A stretch of DNA of 64,000 bases, taken from positions 18,440-82,439 of the forward strand of contig NZ_JBGQQU010000010.1 in the NCBI RefSeq assembly GCF_045528445.1. Direction: 5' to 3'. Origin of the DNA: Desemzia sp045528445 (GTDB lineage Bacteria; Bacillota; Bacilli; Lactobacillales; Carnobacteriaceae). A model generated the notes under the pieces. It had not been told where the DNA came from. It saw only the letters and a program-made list of their open reading frames with translations, and searched no databases. Shown here piece by piece: positions 25,939 through 34,747 of the stretch; position 1 is the first letter of the stretch; each line of letters opens with the position of its first letter. Both the position numbers and the translations under genes were made by a program.

Positions 25939-27712
25939 ACATGCTGGCAAAGTATCAGGTATGAAACCTAAAAACACAAAACAAACGTACAAAAAACTCC
26001 TTGCTTATATCCGTGCGTATTTACCCGTAGTGGTATTTGCGCTAGTATTGGCTATGGGGGCAGCGATCATTTCATTAGTTGGTCCGCACAAGATCAGTGA
26101 AATTACAGACTTGATCACAGCTGGACTAGCCGGCGAATTGGATATTGCTGCCATCGAAAAAATCGGATTTCTATTAGTAACGCTGTATGTAATTAGTTTT
26201 GTCATCAATTATGTTCAAGGGTTTATTATGGCCACGATCACACAACGGGTATCTAAAAAGCTCAGAACAGATATTTCTGAAAAAATCAATCGTCTGCCGT
26301 TAAGCTATTTTGACGGACACAGCATTGGTGATGTCTTGAGTCGTGTGACGAATGACGTCGATATGATCAGCCAAACGATGAACCAAAGTATCAGTTCATT
26401 GGTAACAGCTTCAACAATGTTTGTTGGTTCATTGGTTATGATGCTCATCACAAATGTACCAATGGCATTAGCTGCTGTTGTTTCAACTTTGATTGGGTTC
26501 GGTTTAATGATTTTGATCGTTAGACATTCTCAACAATTTTTTGGAGCTCAACAAAAAGCTCTAGGTGCCGTTAATGGTCATGTAGAAGAAATTTATTCTG
26601 GACACAATGTCGTTAAAGCTTACAATGCTGAACGCGGAGCTAAAGAAACATTTGATCAAATCAACGACGACTTGTATCAAAGTGCTTGGAAATCTCAATT
26701 CTTTTCAGGTATCATGATGCCCTTGATGAACTTTATCGGGAACTTCGGTTATGTAGTAGTGAGTATCTTAGGAGCAAGTTTGGCATTGAATGGTCACATT
26801 ACTTTTGGTGTCATCGTAGCCTTTATGATGTACATTCGTTTATTTACGCAACCTCTATCTCAATTTGCACAAGCGGCTACTAGTCTTCAATCAACAGCTG
26901 CAGCTAGTGAACGTGTTTTTGATTTTCTAGGTGAAGATGAATTAGGAGAAGAAACCAACCGTACAGCTCAATTGACAAATGTTCGTGGAGATGTTGAATT
27001 TGACCATGTTCACTTTGGTTATACATCGGATAAAACCATCATCAATGACTTCTCAGTAGACATCAAAGCTGGACAAAAAGTGGCTATTGTTGGACCGACC
27101 GGAGCTGGGAAAACAACAGTTGTCAACTTATTGATGCGTTTCTACGAAGTGAATAGCGGAGCCATTAAAATAGATGGTATCCCTACTACGCAGATGACCC
27201 GCGAAATGGTTCATGATCAATTCTGTATGGTTCTGCAAGATACATGGATCTTTGAAGGAACAGTACGCGACAATATCGTTTATAACGTAAAAGGGGTAAC
27301 CGATGAACAAGTGGAAGCTGCTTGTAAAGCAGTAGGAATTGATCACTTTATCCATACTCTTCCACATGGTTACGATACTGTATTGGATGATCAAACCAGC
27401 TTATCTGCTGGTCAAAAACAATTGATCACGATCGCTCGTGCTATGGTCAAAGATGCTCCGTTATTGATCTTAGATGAAGCAACCAGCTCAGTGGATACAC
27501 GTACAGAAGTACTGATCCAACAAGCTATGGATAAATTGATGATCGGCCGTACGTCATTTGTTATCGCACACCGTTTGTCTACGATCAGAAACTCTGACGT
27601 TATTTTAGTGATGGACAATGGAGATATCATTGAAAAAGGAAACCATGAAGAATTATTGGCAAATGGCGGATTCTACGCTAACTTGTACAATAGTCAGTTT
27701 GAAGAAGCTTAA
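25931..27712 (+). CDS. ABC exporter half-transporter, catalytic partner
   Basis: A 593-residue half-exporter. AGGAGG lies 7 bases before ATG 25931; the longer frame back to 25826 lies inside the previous gene and is rejected. Six membrane helices are followed by an ATPase with Walker A GPTGAGKTT near 388, signature LSAGQKQLI near 491 (Ala instead of Gly) and an intact LILDEATSSVD. The altered signature pairs with the Asp-bearing site of the first subunit, so the heterodimer has one consensus and one degenerate site, as in TM287/288 and BmrCD. A strong terminator follows. Confidence 0.93.
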   Translation: MSKHAGKVSGMKPKNTKQTYKKLLAYIRAYLPVVVFALVLAMGAAIISLVGPHKISEITDLITAGLAGELDIAAIEKIGFLLVTLYVISFVINYVQGFIMATITQRVSKKLRTDISEKINRLPLSYFDGHSIGDVLSRVTNDVDMISQTMNQSISSLVTASTMFVGSLVMMLITNVPMALAAVVSTLIGFGLMILIVRHSQQFFGAQQKALGAVNGHVEEIYSGHNVVKAYNAERGAKETFDQINDDLYQSAWKSQFFSGIMMPLMNFIGNFGYVVVSILGASLALNGHITFGVIVAFMMYIRLFTQPLSQFAQAATSLQSTAAASERVFDFLGEDELGEETNRTAQLTNVRGDVEFDHVHFGYTSDKTIINDFSVDIKAGQKVAIVGPTGAGKTTVVNLLMRFYEVNSGAIKIDGIPTTQMTREMVHDQFCMVLQDTWIFEGTVRDNIVYNVKGVTDEQVEAACKAVGIDHFIHTLPHGYDTVLDDQTSLSAGQKQLITIARAMVKDAPLLILDEATSSVDTRTEVLIQQAMDKLMIGRTSFVIAHRLSTIRNSDVILVMDNGDIIEKGNHEELLANGGFYANLYNSQFEEA

Positions 27713-27751
27713 GACAGTTCGGCAGTCGCTGAATAAATAAAATATCATTTG

Positions 27752-27793
27752 AACAGCACTCCCTGAGTTATTTGCAGAGAGTGCTGTTTTTTT
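27752..27793 (+). terminator. Terminator after the ABC exporter operon
   Basis: Arms AACAGCACTC and GAGTGCTGTT with a T7 tail. Confidence 0.88.
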
Positions 27794-27981
27794 GTATAGC
27801 AAAATGAGTTAACATAATATTGTTCGTAGACTTTTTTTTCAAGAGTATCGAAGTTAGTACTGATTCTTTTAAAATGTACTACTGTGGTTTATCGTACCCA
27901 TAAAATAACCATTCCTTTATCGATTTAGTAATGTTACTCTTTAATTAGTGTTAAAAAGCTTAATTATTCAGGGGGGATAAT

Positions 27982-28239
27982 ATGTTTCGAATGGATAAAA
28001 TCAATGAATTATCAGAAACAGATATGATAATTTATAAATTTATTCTGCAAAATTTGGATAAAGTTCAATTTATGCGGGTAATAGACCTGGCAGAAGCTAC
28101 GCATGTTTCCAATGCTTCAATCACTAGATTTATTCGAAAAATGGGATATGATTCTTTCGCTGAATTTAGAGTTAAGATGAAAGAGGAAGTTAAACAAAAT
28201 GAACAAGAAGAGTTAAATAATTTAACAAACAGCATTTAT
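27982..28239 (+). pseudogene. RpiR-family regulator, 5' half (DNA-binding domain), split by insertion
   Basis: Eighty-six codons of an RpiR/MurR-type regulator: the HTH_6 domain with VQFMRVIDLAEATHVSNASITRFIRKMGYDSFAEFRVKMK. GGGGGGAT precedes the ATG. The frame reads TTNSIY-like codons up to ATT-TAT at 28234-28239 and then enters an inserted element with a stop 9 bases later. The sugar-binding SIS half resumes in frame at 34123 after a second ATTTAT. Joining the halves across one ATTTAT copy gives a 249-residue protein of normal RpiR length. The truncated HTH fragment may still be made. Confidence 0.88.
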
Positions 28240-29908
28240 CCTGAATAATTCATACTTCTAAAATTTATCTGTAAAAGTTATTTTTTTCATCTGTCCATCC
28301 CAATTAACTTACTTTTTTATTCATTAAAGGATGGAAAAAGTTAAAATAGGTAAAACGATGAGCTGAATGATAGGGTATTACTTAATTTTGGCCGCACGAA
28401 CTCCCTGAAAGAAATGAATTTTTTAAAATTCATTTGGATGGTCACCAACAGAGTTGTTGTATTTTTTCTAACAACTGATAGAAACTATCTTGAAAGACAT
28501 GAGTCGTGCTCAGTTTTAATAGCAATCTACGGCTACTTCGTACCAATTTTCCTGCTACTTTAAATAAATGCAAGCGGAGAATATCAATTTGAAGTGTCGC
28601 TTCTTTTGCCGATAAACAAAGTGTTCGCATAAAGTTAACGATATTGTAAGCCAATAGGCTTATCATCATACGAGCATGATTTTCCAGAAAAGTTGAGCTA
28701 TCGGTTTTATCAAAATAGAATCCATTCTTTGCTTCTTTAATAAAGTTCTCCATCGTACCGCGATTTTGATAGGTATAAAATATGTTTTCAGCGGATAAAT
28801 TTTCTGAACAATTGGTGATCACATATTCATGACGAAAAATCAGCTCTCCTGCTTCTCTAGTTGATTTGATGCAAACCCGACGTTCTTGTGACCAACTTTT
28901 TGCTCGATAAGACGTAGAATAGTAGTGAACTTCTTTTTCTTCCCAATGATGATCATCGCCAATTAAAATGAATGATTCTGCTAACTTTGCTAGTTGAGCA
29001 TTGGCTTTCAGACGAATCACATAAAAGCTTTCGTTCAATTCACAAGTTTCATATACTTCTAGTGTCGCAAAGCCGCTGTCTCCACGCACAAGAATCGTTG
29101 TGCAAGGAAGTTGCTGGCTGTAATGATTGAGTAAAGGCCTTAGAAAATCCCTTACACCGTTTGATGTATAAACATTTCCAGAACGAAGTTCTGCCTTTAA
29201 AAAGTCGCCCGTTAGCCCATCAAAAGCAACTAAGGGGTGGTAACCGTTTGTTTGATAGTGGGCATTATAGTTCGTTCCTTCTTGATTTCCAAAAGTATCC
29301 GAATGAGTAGAATCCAAATCAATGATTATCTCTGTTGTGTTTCGCTTCAATCGTACTTTATCAATCAAAGCTTGATTCAAATCTTGGAATTGACGGATCG
29401 TTTTTTCATCTATTCGGTCCCAGAAACGTGAAAGAGAAGGTTGTGAAGCAGCTGTTTCTTTATTTAAAATAAGTTGGAAGATGGGATCTTCCTTCAATAA
29501 TTTAGCTGATGAATCTGCAGCGTAGCCAGAGATCAGTTGGAAAAGAAGTTGTTCTAGTAAGGAGATATTGTCGTGTCTCCAGTAAGTCCGGTCATCTTTG
29601 ATTTGAAGAAGGCTTTTGGCCAATTCTAAAAATCCAAGTGAGTCCATAAATTCTTTTACTAAAATCAATCCGGCATCTGTTGAAAGATTACCACCAGTGT
29701 TGGAAACTGTTAGTTTAGGATTGAAATTTATCCGTTTTTCCTGTAATGTAGCCATTGAGAGAACCCCTTTCATGGTTTAGTTTAGTCACTTTAACCATAA
29801 CAGATTGGGGTTCTTTTTGTACACCCAAAGGGTGTTGTAAAATATGTGAAATAATGGCTTCACTGTAAGGTTTTAGATAGCTTTCAGAAAAACTATGAAT
29901 TATTTAGG
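28240..29908 (-). mobile_element. IS1380-family insertion sequence, intact copy
   Basis: 1,669 bases bounded by CCTGAATAATTCATA and, inverted at the right, CCTAAATAATTCATA. It encodes one transposase on the minus strand. A subterminal dyad ACACCC-AAA-GGGTGT at about 29821-29835 is conserved in the second copy. The base context outside its right end shows no repeat of the left flank, in keeping with the outer ends of the composite having been used. Confidence 0.85.
28442..29755 (-). CDS. IS1380-family transposase
   Basis: A 437-residue DDE transposase. The acidic triad is expected at LDSTHSDTFG, LVRGDSGFAT and the conserved NRGTMENFIKEAKNGF block (Glu). The N-terminus MATLQEKRINFNPKLTVSNTGG is usual for the family. 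AAAGGGG lies 8 bases before ATG 29755; a frame six codons longer is not favoured. Full length with no internal stop, so this copy may be active and could mobilise the degraded copy in trans. Confidence 0.9.
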   Translation of the reverse strand: MATLQEKRINFNPKLTVSNTGGNLSTDAGLILVKEFMDSLGFLELAKSLLQIKDDRTYWRHDNISLLEQLLFQLISGYAADSSAKLLKEDPIFQLILNKETAASQPSLSRFWDRIDEKTIRQFQDLNQALIDKVRLKRNTTEIIIDLDSTHSDTFGNQEGTNYNAHYQTNGYHPLVAFDGLTGDFLKAELRSGNVYTSNGVRDFLRPLLNHYSQQLPCTTILVRGDSGFATLEVYETCELNESFYVIRLKANAQLAKLAESFILIGDDHHWEEKEVHYYSTSYRAKSWSQERRVCIKSTREAGELIFRHEYVITNCSENLSAENIFYTYQNRGTMENFIKEAKNGFYFDKTDSSTFLENHARMMISLLAYNIVNFMRTLCLSAKEATLQIDILRLHLFKVAGKLVRSSRRLLLKLSTTHVFQDSFYQLLEKIQQLCW

Positions 29909-30305
29909 TATTAGTCGTATTTTTCTTTAAAAAAGACCTTGAATGAGTAAAATTAGGGATGCACGATTCTATTTAATTTCATATATGTAACCCCACTTTA
30001 CAACTTTTTAAGTAATAGAAGACACAAAAGTACAAACAACTATGACTTTTTTGTCTACTAGATTCGAGGAAAAAAACAACAAAAACGGGAGTTGTTTGTT
30101 AGGAACCCATTATACCAAAAGGGATTCACAATCCATAGCTTGAGAAACTATTGTTCACCATAATTTACCAGGATTCCCCAGCCTATTATTGTATTTGTCG
30201 TTACTTATTATTAATTATACCAAAGATATTTCTTTTTTATAAAAGCATTCAAATGAGTATGATTGTTTTTTTTAGTTGTTTTCTGTCCCAGGATCAGCGT
30301 ATTGT
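29909..30305. other. Non-coding cargo upstream of the oleate hydratase gene
   Basis: About 400 AT-rich bases inside the composite element. There is no supported frame. Two or three short T runs and small dyads (for example around AACAAC at about 30077-30099) are visible, but no clear terminator or riboswitch. Confidence 0.5.
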
Positions 30306-30334
30306 TTGACGTAAAACCACAATAGGAATAAACT
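30306..30334 (+). promoter_or_regulatory. Candidate promoter of the oleate hydratase gene
   Basis: TTGACG (30306-30311), a 17-base spacer, and TAAACT (30329-30334), about 34 bases before the ATG. Confidence 0.5.
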
Positions 30335-30367
30335 TATGATGTTTAAAAATATAGGAGGGAATAGACA

Positions 30368-32140
30368 ATGAGACATACAAACGGGAATTATGAAGCATTT
30401 GCAAAAAGTCGTAAGCCAGATGGTATCGAAGAAAAAAGCGCTTATATCGTCGGTGCTGGGTTGGCAGGTTTAGCAGCGGCTGTTTTCTTGATTCGAGATG
30501 GTCATATGGAAGGTAAACGTGTTCACATTTTTGAGGAACTATCCCTTTCAGGTGGTTCATTAGATGGAACCTTTATTCCACATGATGGTTTTGTTACTCG
30601 CGGAGGACGTGAAATGGAAAATCATTTTGAGTGTTTGTGGGATCTTTTTCGTTCTGTTCCCTCACTTGAAGTGAAAGATGCATCCGTTTTAGATGAATTT
30701 TATTGGCTAGATCATGATGATCCCAACTCTTCTAACTGTCGAATTATCCATAATCGCGGAGAACGGGCAGATGATGATGGCCAATTTACGTTATCAAAAA
30801 AAGCACAAAAAGAGTTAGTTGAATTATTCATGACTTCTGAAAATCAATTGATTGGCAAAAAAATTGAAGATGTCTTTGGCGATGAATTTTTTGAATCAAA
30901 TTTCTGGTTATATTGGTGTACAATGTTCGCTTTTGAAAAATGGCATTCTGCAATCGAGATGAGGCGCTACGTAATGCGCTTTATTCATCATATTAAAGGA
31001 TTACCTGATTTTTCTGCATTAAAGTTCACTCGTTATAATCAATATGAGTCATTAGTTAAACCTTTAATCACGTTCTTAAAAGATCAAGACGTCGACTTCC
31101 AATATGAAACGAAAATTAATAATATTCAGGTTGATATTGATCACGAAACCAAAGTTGCGCGCACTATTTTGTTAACAAAGGAAGAAAAAACACAAGAAAT
31201 TTCCTTATCTGAAAACGATCTTGTTTTTGTTACAAATGGATCAATCACAGAAAGTTCCACTCAAGGAGACCATAATACACCTGCACCAATAACTCATGAA
31301 TTAGGTGGAAGCTGGAATCTTTGGAAAAACTTAGCTAAACAATCTTCAGAATTTGGACATCCAGAAGTATTCTATGAAAATCTTCCAGCTGAAAGTTGGT
31401 ATATTTCAGCAACAGTAACTTGGGAAAACTTCGATATTGAACCCTATATTTCACGATTAACGAAGAGAAAATTGCGGACAGGAAAAGTCGTTACCGGTGG
31501 CATAATCACTATTAAGGATTCAAACTGGTTAATGAGCTTTGCAATACACCGTCAACCACATTTTAAAGGACAAAATGATCAACAAACAATAATGTGGGTC
31601 TATGGCTTGTTATCAAATAAACCAGGAAATTATATAAAAAAACCAATCGAACAATGTTCCGGTCAAGAAATTGTTCAAGAATTAATGTATCATCTTGGTG
31701 TACCAGAAGAAGATATTCAAGTGTTATCTGAAACTTCTTGTACAGTAATTCCAGTTTATATGCCCTATATTACTTCATACTTTATGTTAAGAGCACCAGG
31801 AGATCGTCCTTTAGTAATCCCAAACGGATCAAAAAACTTGGCATTCATTGGAAACTTTGCAGAAACAGAACGTGATACAGTATTTACTACTGAATATTCT
31901 GTCAGAACAGCTATGGAGGCTGTTTATCAATTATTAAATATTGAACGTGGTGTTCCTGAAGTTTTTGATTCTGCATATGATATTCGTACACTTGCCAATG
32001 CTGTATATTATTTAACAGATAAGAAGAAACTTACGAAAACGGAGCTTCCGTTTGTAGAGCGGAAATTGATAGAAACTTTTGTTAAGAAGACCAAAAATAC
32101 GTATATTGAAGATGTTTTGAAAGAATCAGATCTTCTTTAG
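30368..32140 (+). CDS. ohyA: Oleate hydratase (myosin-cross-reactive antigen family)
   Basis: A 590-residue FAD enzyme that adds water to cis-9 unsaturated fatty acids, giving 10-hydroxy fatty acids. This detoxifies host or food fatty acids at the membrane. The dinucleotide motif GAGLAG is at residues 29-34, and RGGREMENHFECLWDLF gives Arg81-Glu82-Met83, matching the catalytic Glu82 region of the S. aureus enzyme. The later ITSYFMLRAPGDRP and FAETERDTVFTTEYS segments are also conserved. Length is normal. AGGAGGG precedes the ATG. It is the only intact cargo gene of the composite element and therefore likely acquired. Confidence 0.94.
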   Translation: MRHTNGNYEAFAKSRKPDGIEEKSAYIVGAGLAGLAAAVFLIRDGHMEGKRVHIFEELSLSGGSLDGTFIPHDGFVTRGGREMENHFECLWDLFRSVPSLEVKDASVLDEFYWLDHDDPNSSNCRIIHNRGERADDDGQFTLSKKAQKELVELFMTSENQLIGKKIEDVFGDEFFESNFWLYWCTMFAFEKWHSAIEMRRYVMRFIHHIKGLPDFSALKFTRYNQYESLVKPLITFLKDQDVDFQYETKINNIQVDIDHETKVARTILLTKEEKTQEISLSENDLVFVTNGSITESSTQGDHNTPAPITHELGGSWNLWKNLAKQSSEFGHPEVFYENLPAESWYISATVTWENFDIEPYISRLTKRKLRTGKVVTGGIITIKDSNWLMSFAIHRQPHFKGQNDQQTIMWVYGLLSNKPGNYIKKPIEQCSGQEIVQELMYHLGVPEEDIQVLSETSCTVIPVYMPYITSYFMLRAPGDRPLVIPNGSKNLAFIGNFAETERDTVFTTEYSVRTAMEAVYQLLNIERGVPEVFDSAYDIRTLANAVYYLTDKKKLTKTELPFVERKLIETFVKKTKNTYIEDVLKESDLL

Positions 32141-32192
32141 CATTGAAACCATACAAATAAATAAAATTTAACAACATTGAAAAGTAGGTAGA

Positions 32193-32237
32193 TATAGAGA
32201 CATGGCTGGGGAATATTGTCCCAGCCATGTCTCTATA
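32193..32237 (+). terminator. Strong hairpin after oleate hydratase
   Basis: An 18-base perfect stem (TATAGAGACATGGCTGGG and its complement) with a 9-base loop. The tail is not T-rich, but size and place suggest a terminator. Confidence 0.65.
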
Positions 32238-32350
32238 TTGCTCAAAAAAACATAAAGGTAACAATAAAATGAAACATTATCCATTGCAAGGAATTAAAGC
32301 TAGAAAAATAATCGACAATTCAATAAATTATTGGAAATTTTTTCAATTAG

Positions 32351-32640
32351 CTAATTAAATTTAACTTCAATAATTTTACCAAATGCTTTAGTGATATCAT
32401 TCATGGTTATAAAAGTAACAAGCATATTTCTTTTTTTAATCCGTGCAATTGTAGACTGGGACTTTTAACTTTTTCAGCTAATTGCCTTTGGGTCAATCCT
32501 TAGGTTTCTCTCAATTTTATTAAAGCTACCTCAACTTATAATCGTTCACTTTCAAGTAAAAAGGCTTCGTCAAGAATTTTGTCTTTTTTACGCCGAGAAT
32601 CGACTACTTTTTTGGTTTGTTGGTTTAGAATTTTCTTTCA
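32351..32640 (-). pseudogene. XRE-type DNA-binding protein remnant
   Basis: Read on the minus strand, several frames give in order SRRKKDKILDEAFLLESERL, a stop, EVALIKLRET, a stop, GLTQRQLAEKVK, and after a frameshift STIARIKKRNMLVTFITMND to the stop. The core is a helix-turn-helix of the kind in HigA-like antitoxins. Two stops and one frameshift show that it is dead. It lies inside the composite element between the oleate hydratase and the degraded IS copy. Confidence 0.65.
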
Positions 32641-32730
32641 CTAAGAAACGACAAGAAGTTTTTCCTGTTTTTGGGAATATGAATCCCTTGGTGTGTATAG
32701 AACTTTAAACATTTAAACTAAGTTCTGATT

Positions 32731-33964
32731 CTACCAGCTGAGTTGTTTGATTTTGTCTAATAGATAATAGAACAAATCTTGATAGATGTGAGAAGAACTT
32801 ATCTTCAAGAACGATATTCATACACTGCTAACCAATTTACCAGCTACCTTGAATAACCGAAGACGTAGAGTATCTACCTAGAAGGCAGCTTTTTCCGCCG
32901 GCAAGCAGATTTGTTTCATAAAGTTAATCGGGGTGTAAGTTAAGAGGCTTACCATCATATGGGCATTATTTTCTAGAAAGCTGGAACTGTTCGTTTTGTC
33001 GAAATAAAACCCATTTTCGGCGTCCTTGATATAATTTTCCATGGTTCCACGCTATGGTACAACTTGAACAGCATTTTAGCCGATAAGTTCTCTGATAAGT
33101 TCGTGACTAGGTATTCATAACGAAACACCAATTCACCAGCTTTACGAGTGGATTTGATTCAGACACGTCGTGCTTTTGACCAATTTTTAGCTCGATAAGT
33201 AATGGGATAATATTGGCTCTCCTGCTCTTCCCAAGAATGATGATCACCGATTAAAATGAAAGACTCAGCTAATTTGGCCAGTTTTGCATTCGCTTTAATA
33301 TGAACTACATAATAACTTTGGTACGATTCACATGTATCATAAACTTCCTGTGTAGCGAATCCACTATCGACTCGCACAATAATATCCGTGCAAGGAAGGT
33401 TACGGCCGTAATGTTTCAGCATCGGATCCAAGAAGTTTCTTTACTCCATTTGAGGTATAAACATTCACAGAACGAGGTTCTGTTTTTTAAAAATCTCCTG
33501 TTAAGCCATCACAATTGACTAAGTGTGATAACCATTTGTGCTATAGTAAGCGTTATAGTGGGTAGCTTCTTGGTTCCCAAATATATCGGAATGCGTGGAG
33601 TCTAAATCAATAATCAATTCCGTCGAATTTCGTTCAAACCTTTCCAAAATAGAGAAAGAGAAGCTTGATATGGGGTTCAATCTTTATTAAATAACAAACG
33701 AAAAACAGGATCTTTTAGTGAATTGGCAGAATAACCATCAATCAACTGGAAGAAGAGTTGTTCCAACAAGGAAATATTATTATTAAACCAGTAACTTCGG
33801 TTATTTTTTAACGTCAGAAACTGATTAACTAAATTCGAAAAAACAATCAAATCTATAAATTATTTTACTATTATCAAATTAGAATCCGTAGAAAGATTTA
33901 CACCAGTATTATCTATCACTATTTTTGAATTTAATTTTACGTGTGTTTCCTGTAATGTAGCCAT
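32731..33964 (-). pseudogene. IS1380-family transposase, degraded copy
   Basis: It is homologous along its length to the intact transposase at 28442-29755, in the same orientation. It keeps the start region (METGYI-type ATG near 33962), the GDSGFAT-like segment as VRVDSGFATQEVYDTCE (the second acidic motif), and the end LLDKIKQLSW. It is about 80 bases shorter and has many stops and frameshifts; only a 90-codon piece (33159-33431) stays open. The right IS end at 34116 is kept while a left end was not found, so this copy is probably 5'-truncated or too worn. Confidence 0.8.
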
Positions 33965-34122
33965 TTAGAGAACCCTTTTATTGGTTTAGTTCAGTCGCTT
34001 TAACCATAACAAAATGAGGTTCTTTTTGTACACCCAAAGGGTGTTGAAAATTGCATAAAACAATAGCTTCACTGTGCAGGTTTAGACTAATTTCAGAATA
34101 ACTATGAATTATTCTGATTTAT

Positions 34123-34614
34123 AATTTTCTGGATAATATTGATAATCATGATTTCCAGCAAAAAGTTGATTATATCGTTGAATTGATATTGGAAGGTCGA
34201 ACGTTGGTCTTCTTAGGAACGGGTTCTTCAGGGATCAATGCTGATTACGGCGCTCGAATATTGTCTAATGTAGGCGTTCCTGCATTTAGTATTAAGGATC
34301 CATATTATCCATTTGATTCCTTAATGGGGATTCAATCTGATTTAATTTTTGTTGTCTTATCCGTAACAGGGGAAATGCCTGTAGTGAACGAACTAGTGAC
34401 TAAACTGCGAAGAAAAGAACAAAATTTTGTCCTGAGCATTACGGGTTCAGCTTCCAGTACTTTAGCAAAATTGTCTAATATGAATTTGACTTATAATTTT
34501 GAAAAAGAAGTTATAGGAGATCATTATGTGATGACTTCTTCAGTACCAGTGGTTTATTTAATTGAAATCATTGCAAGGCAAACTTATAAACTGAAGAAAG
34601 AAAGAAAATTATAA
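34123..34614 (+). pseudogene. RpiR-family regulator, 3' half (SIS domain), split by insertion
   Basis: The frame begins after ATTTAT with NFLDNIDNHDFQQKVDYIVE and contains the sugar-isomerase (SIS) domain: RTLVFLGTGSSGINADYGARIL, then a phospho-sugar-binding stretch SDLIFVVLSVTGEMPVVNELV and LSITGSASSTLAKL. It is the missing continuation of the helix-turn-helix fragment at 27982. Alone it has only a TTG at 34183 and no good ribosome-binding site. The next gene is a PTS EIIC, which the intact regulator probably controlled. Confidence 0.85.
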
Positions 34615-34747
34615 TGATTCGTTTTTTTTCATGTGTGAAAAAAATTTCTTTCTATTGAAAATCAACACAACATCAAAGATACCGCTTTCATTAAAGAGAG
34701 AATCCTTTTATAATAAAAGAAATTAAATATAGAAAGGGTTTTCACAT

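Larger units (their letters stand above)
28234..34122. mobile_element. Composite transposon-like element with oleate hydratase cargo, inserted in rpiR
   Basis: The element spans 28240-34116, flanked by the direct repeat ATTTAT (28234-28239 and 34117-34122). The left end is CCTGAATAATTCATA, and the right end reads, inverted, CAGAATAATTCATA, close to the left end. It comprises an intact IS1380-like copy (28240-29908), an interior with an oleate hydratase gene and a decayed XRE-type gene, and a degraded second IS copy (about 32731-34116) in the same orientation. Removing the element and one repeat restores the rpiR frame exactly. The matching outer ends suggest the whole unit moved together. Confidence 0.8.

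Noticed and set aside
32160..32264. Minus-strand frame after oleate hydratase
   Set aside because: It lies across the strong hairpin at 32193-32237 and has no ribosome-binding site.
33300..33518. 72-codon plus-strand frame in the worn IS copy
   Set aside because: It is antisense to the degraded transposase, which is homologous to the intact copy along its length.
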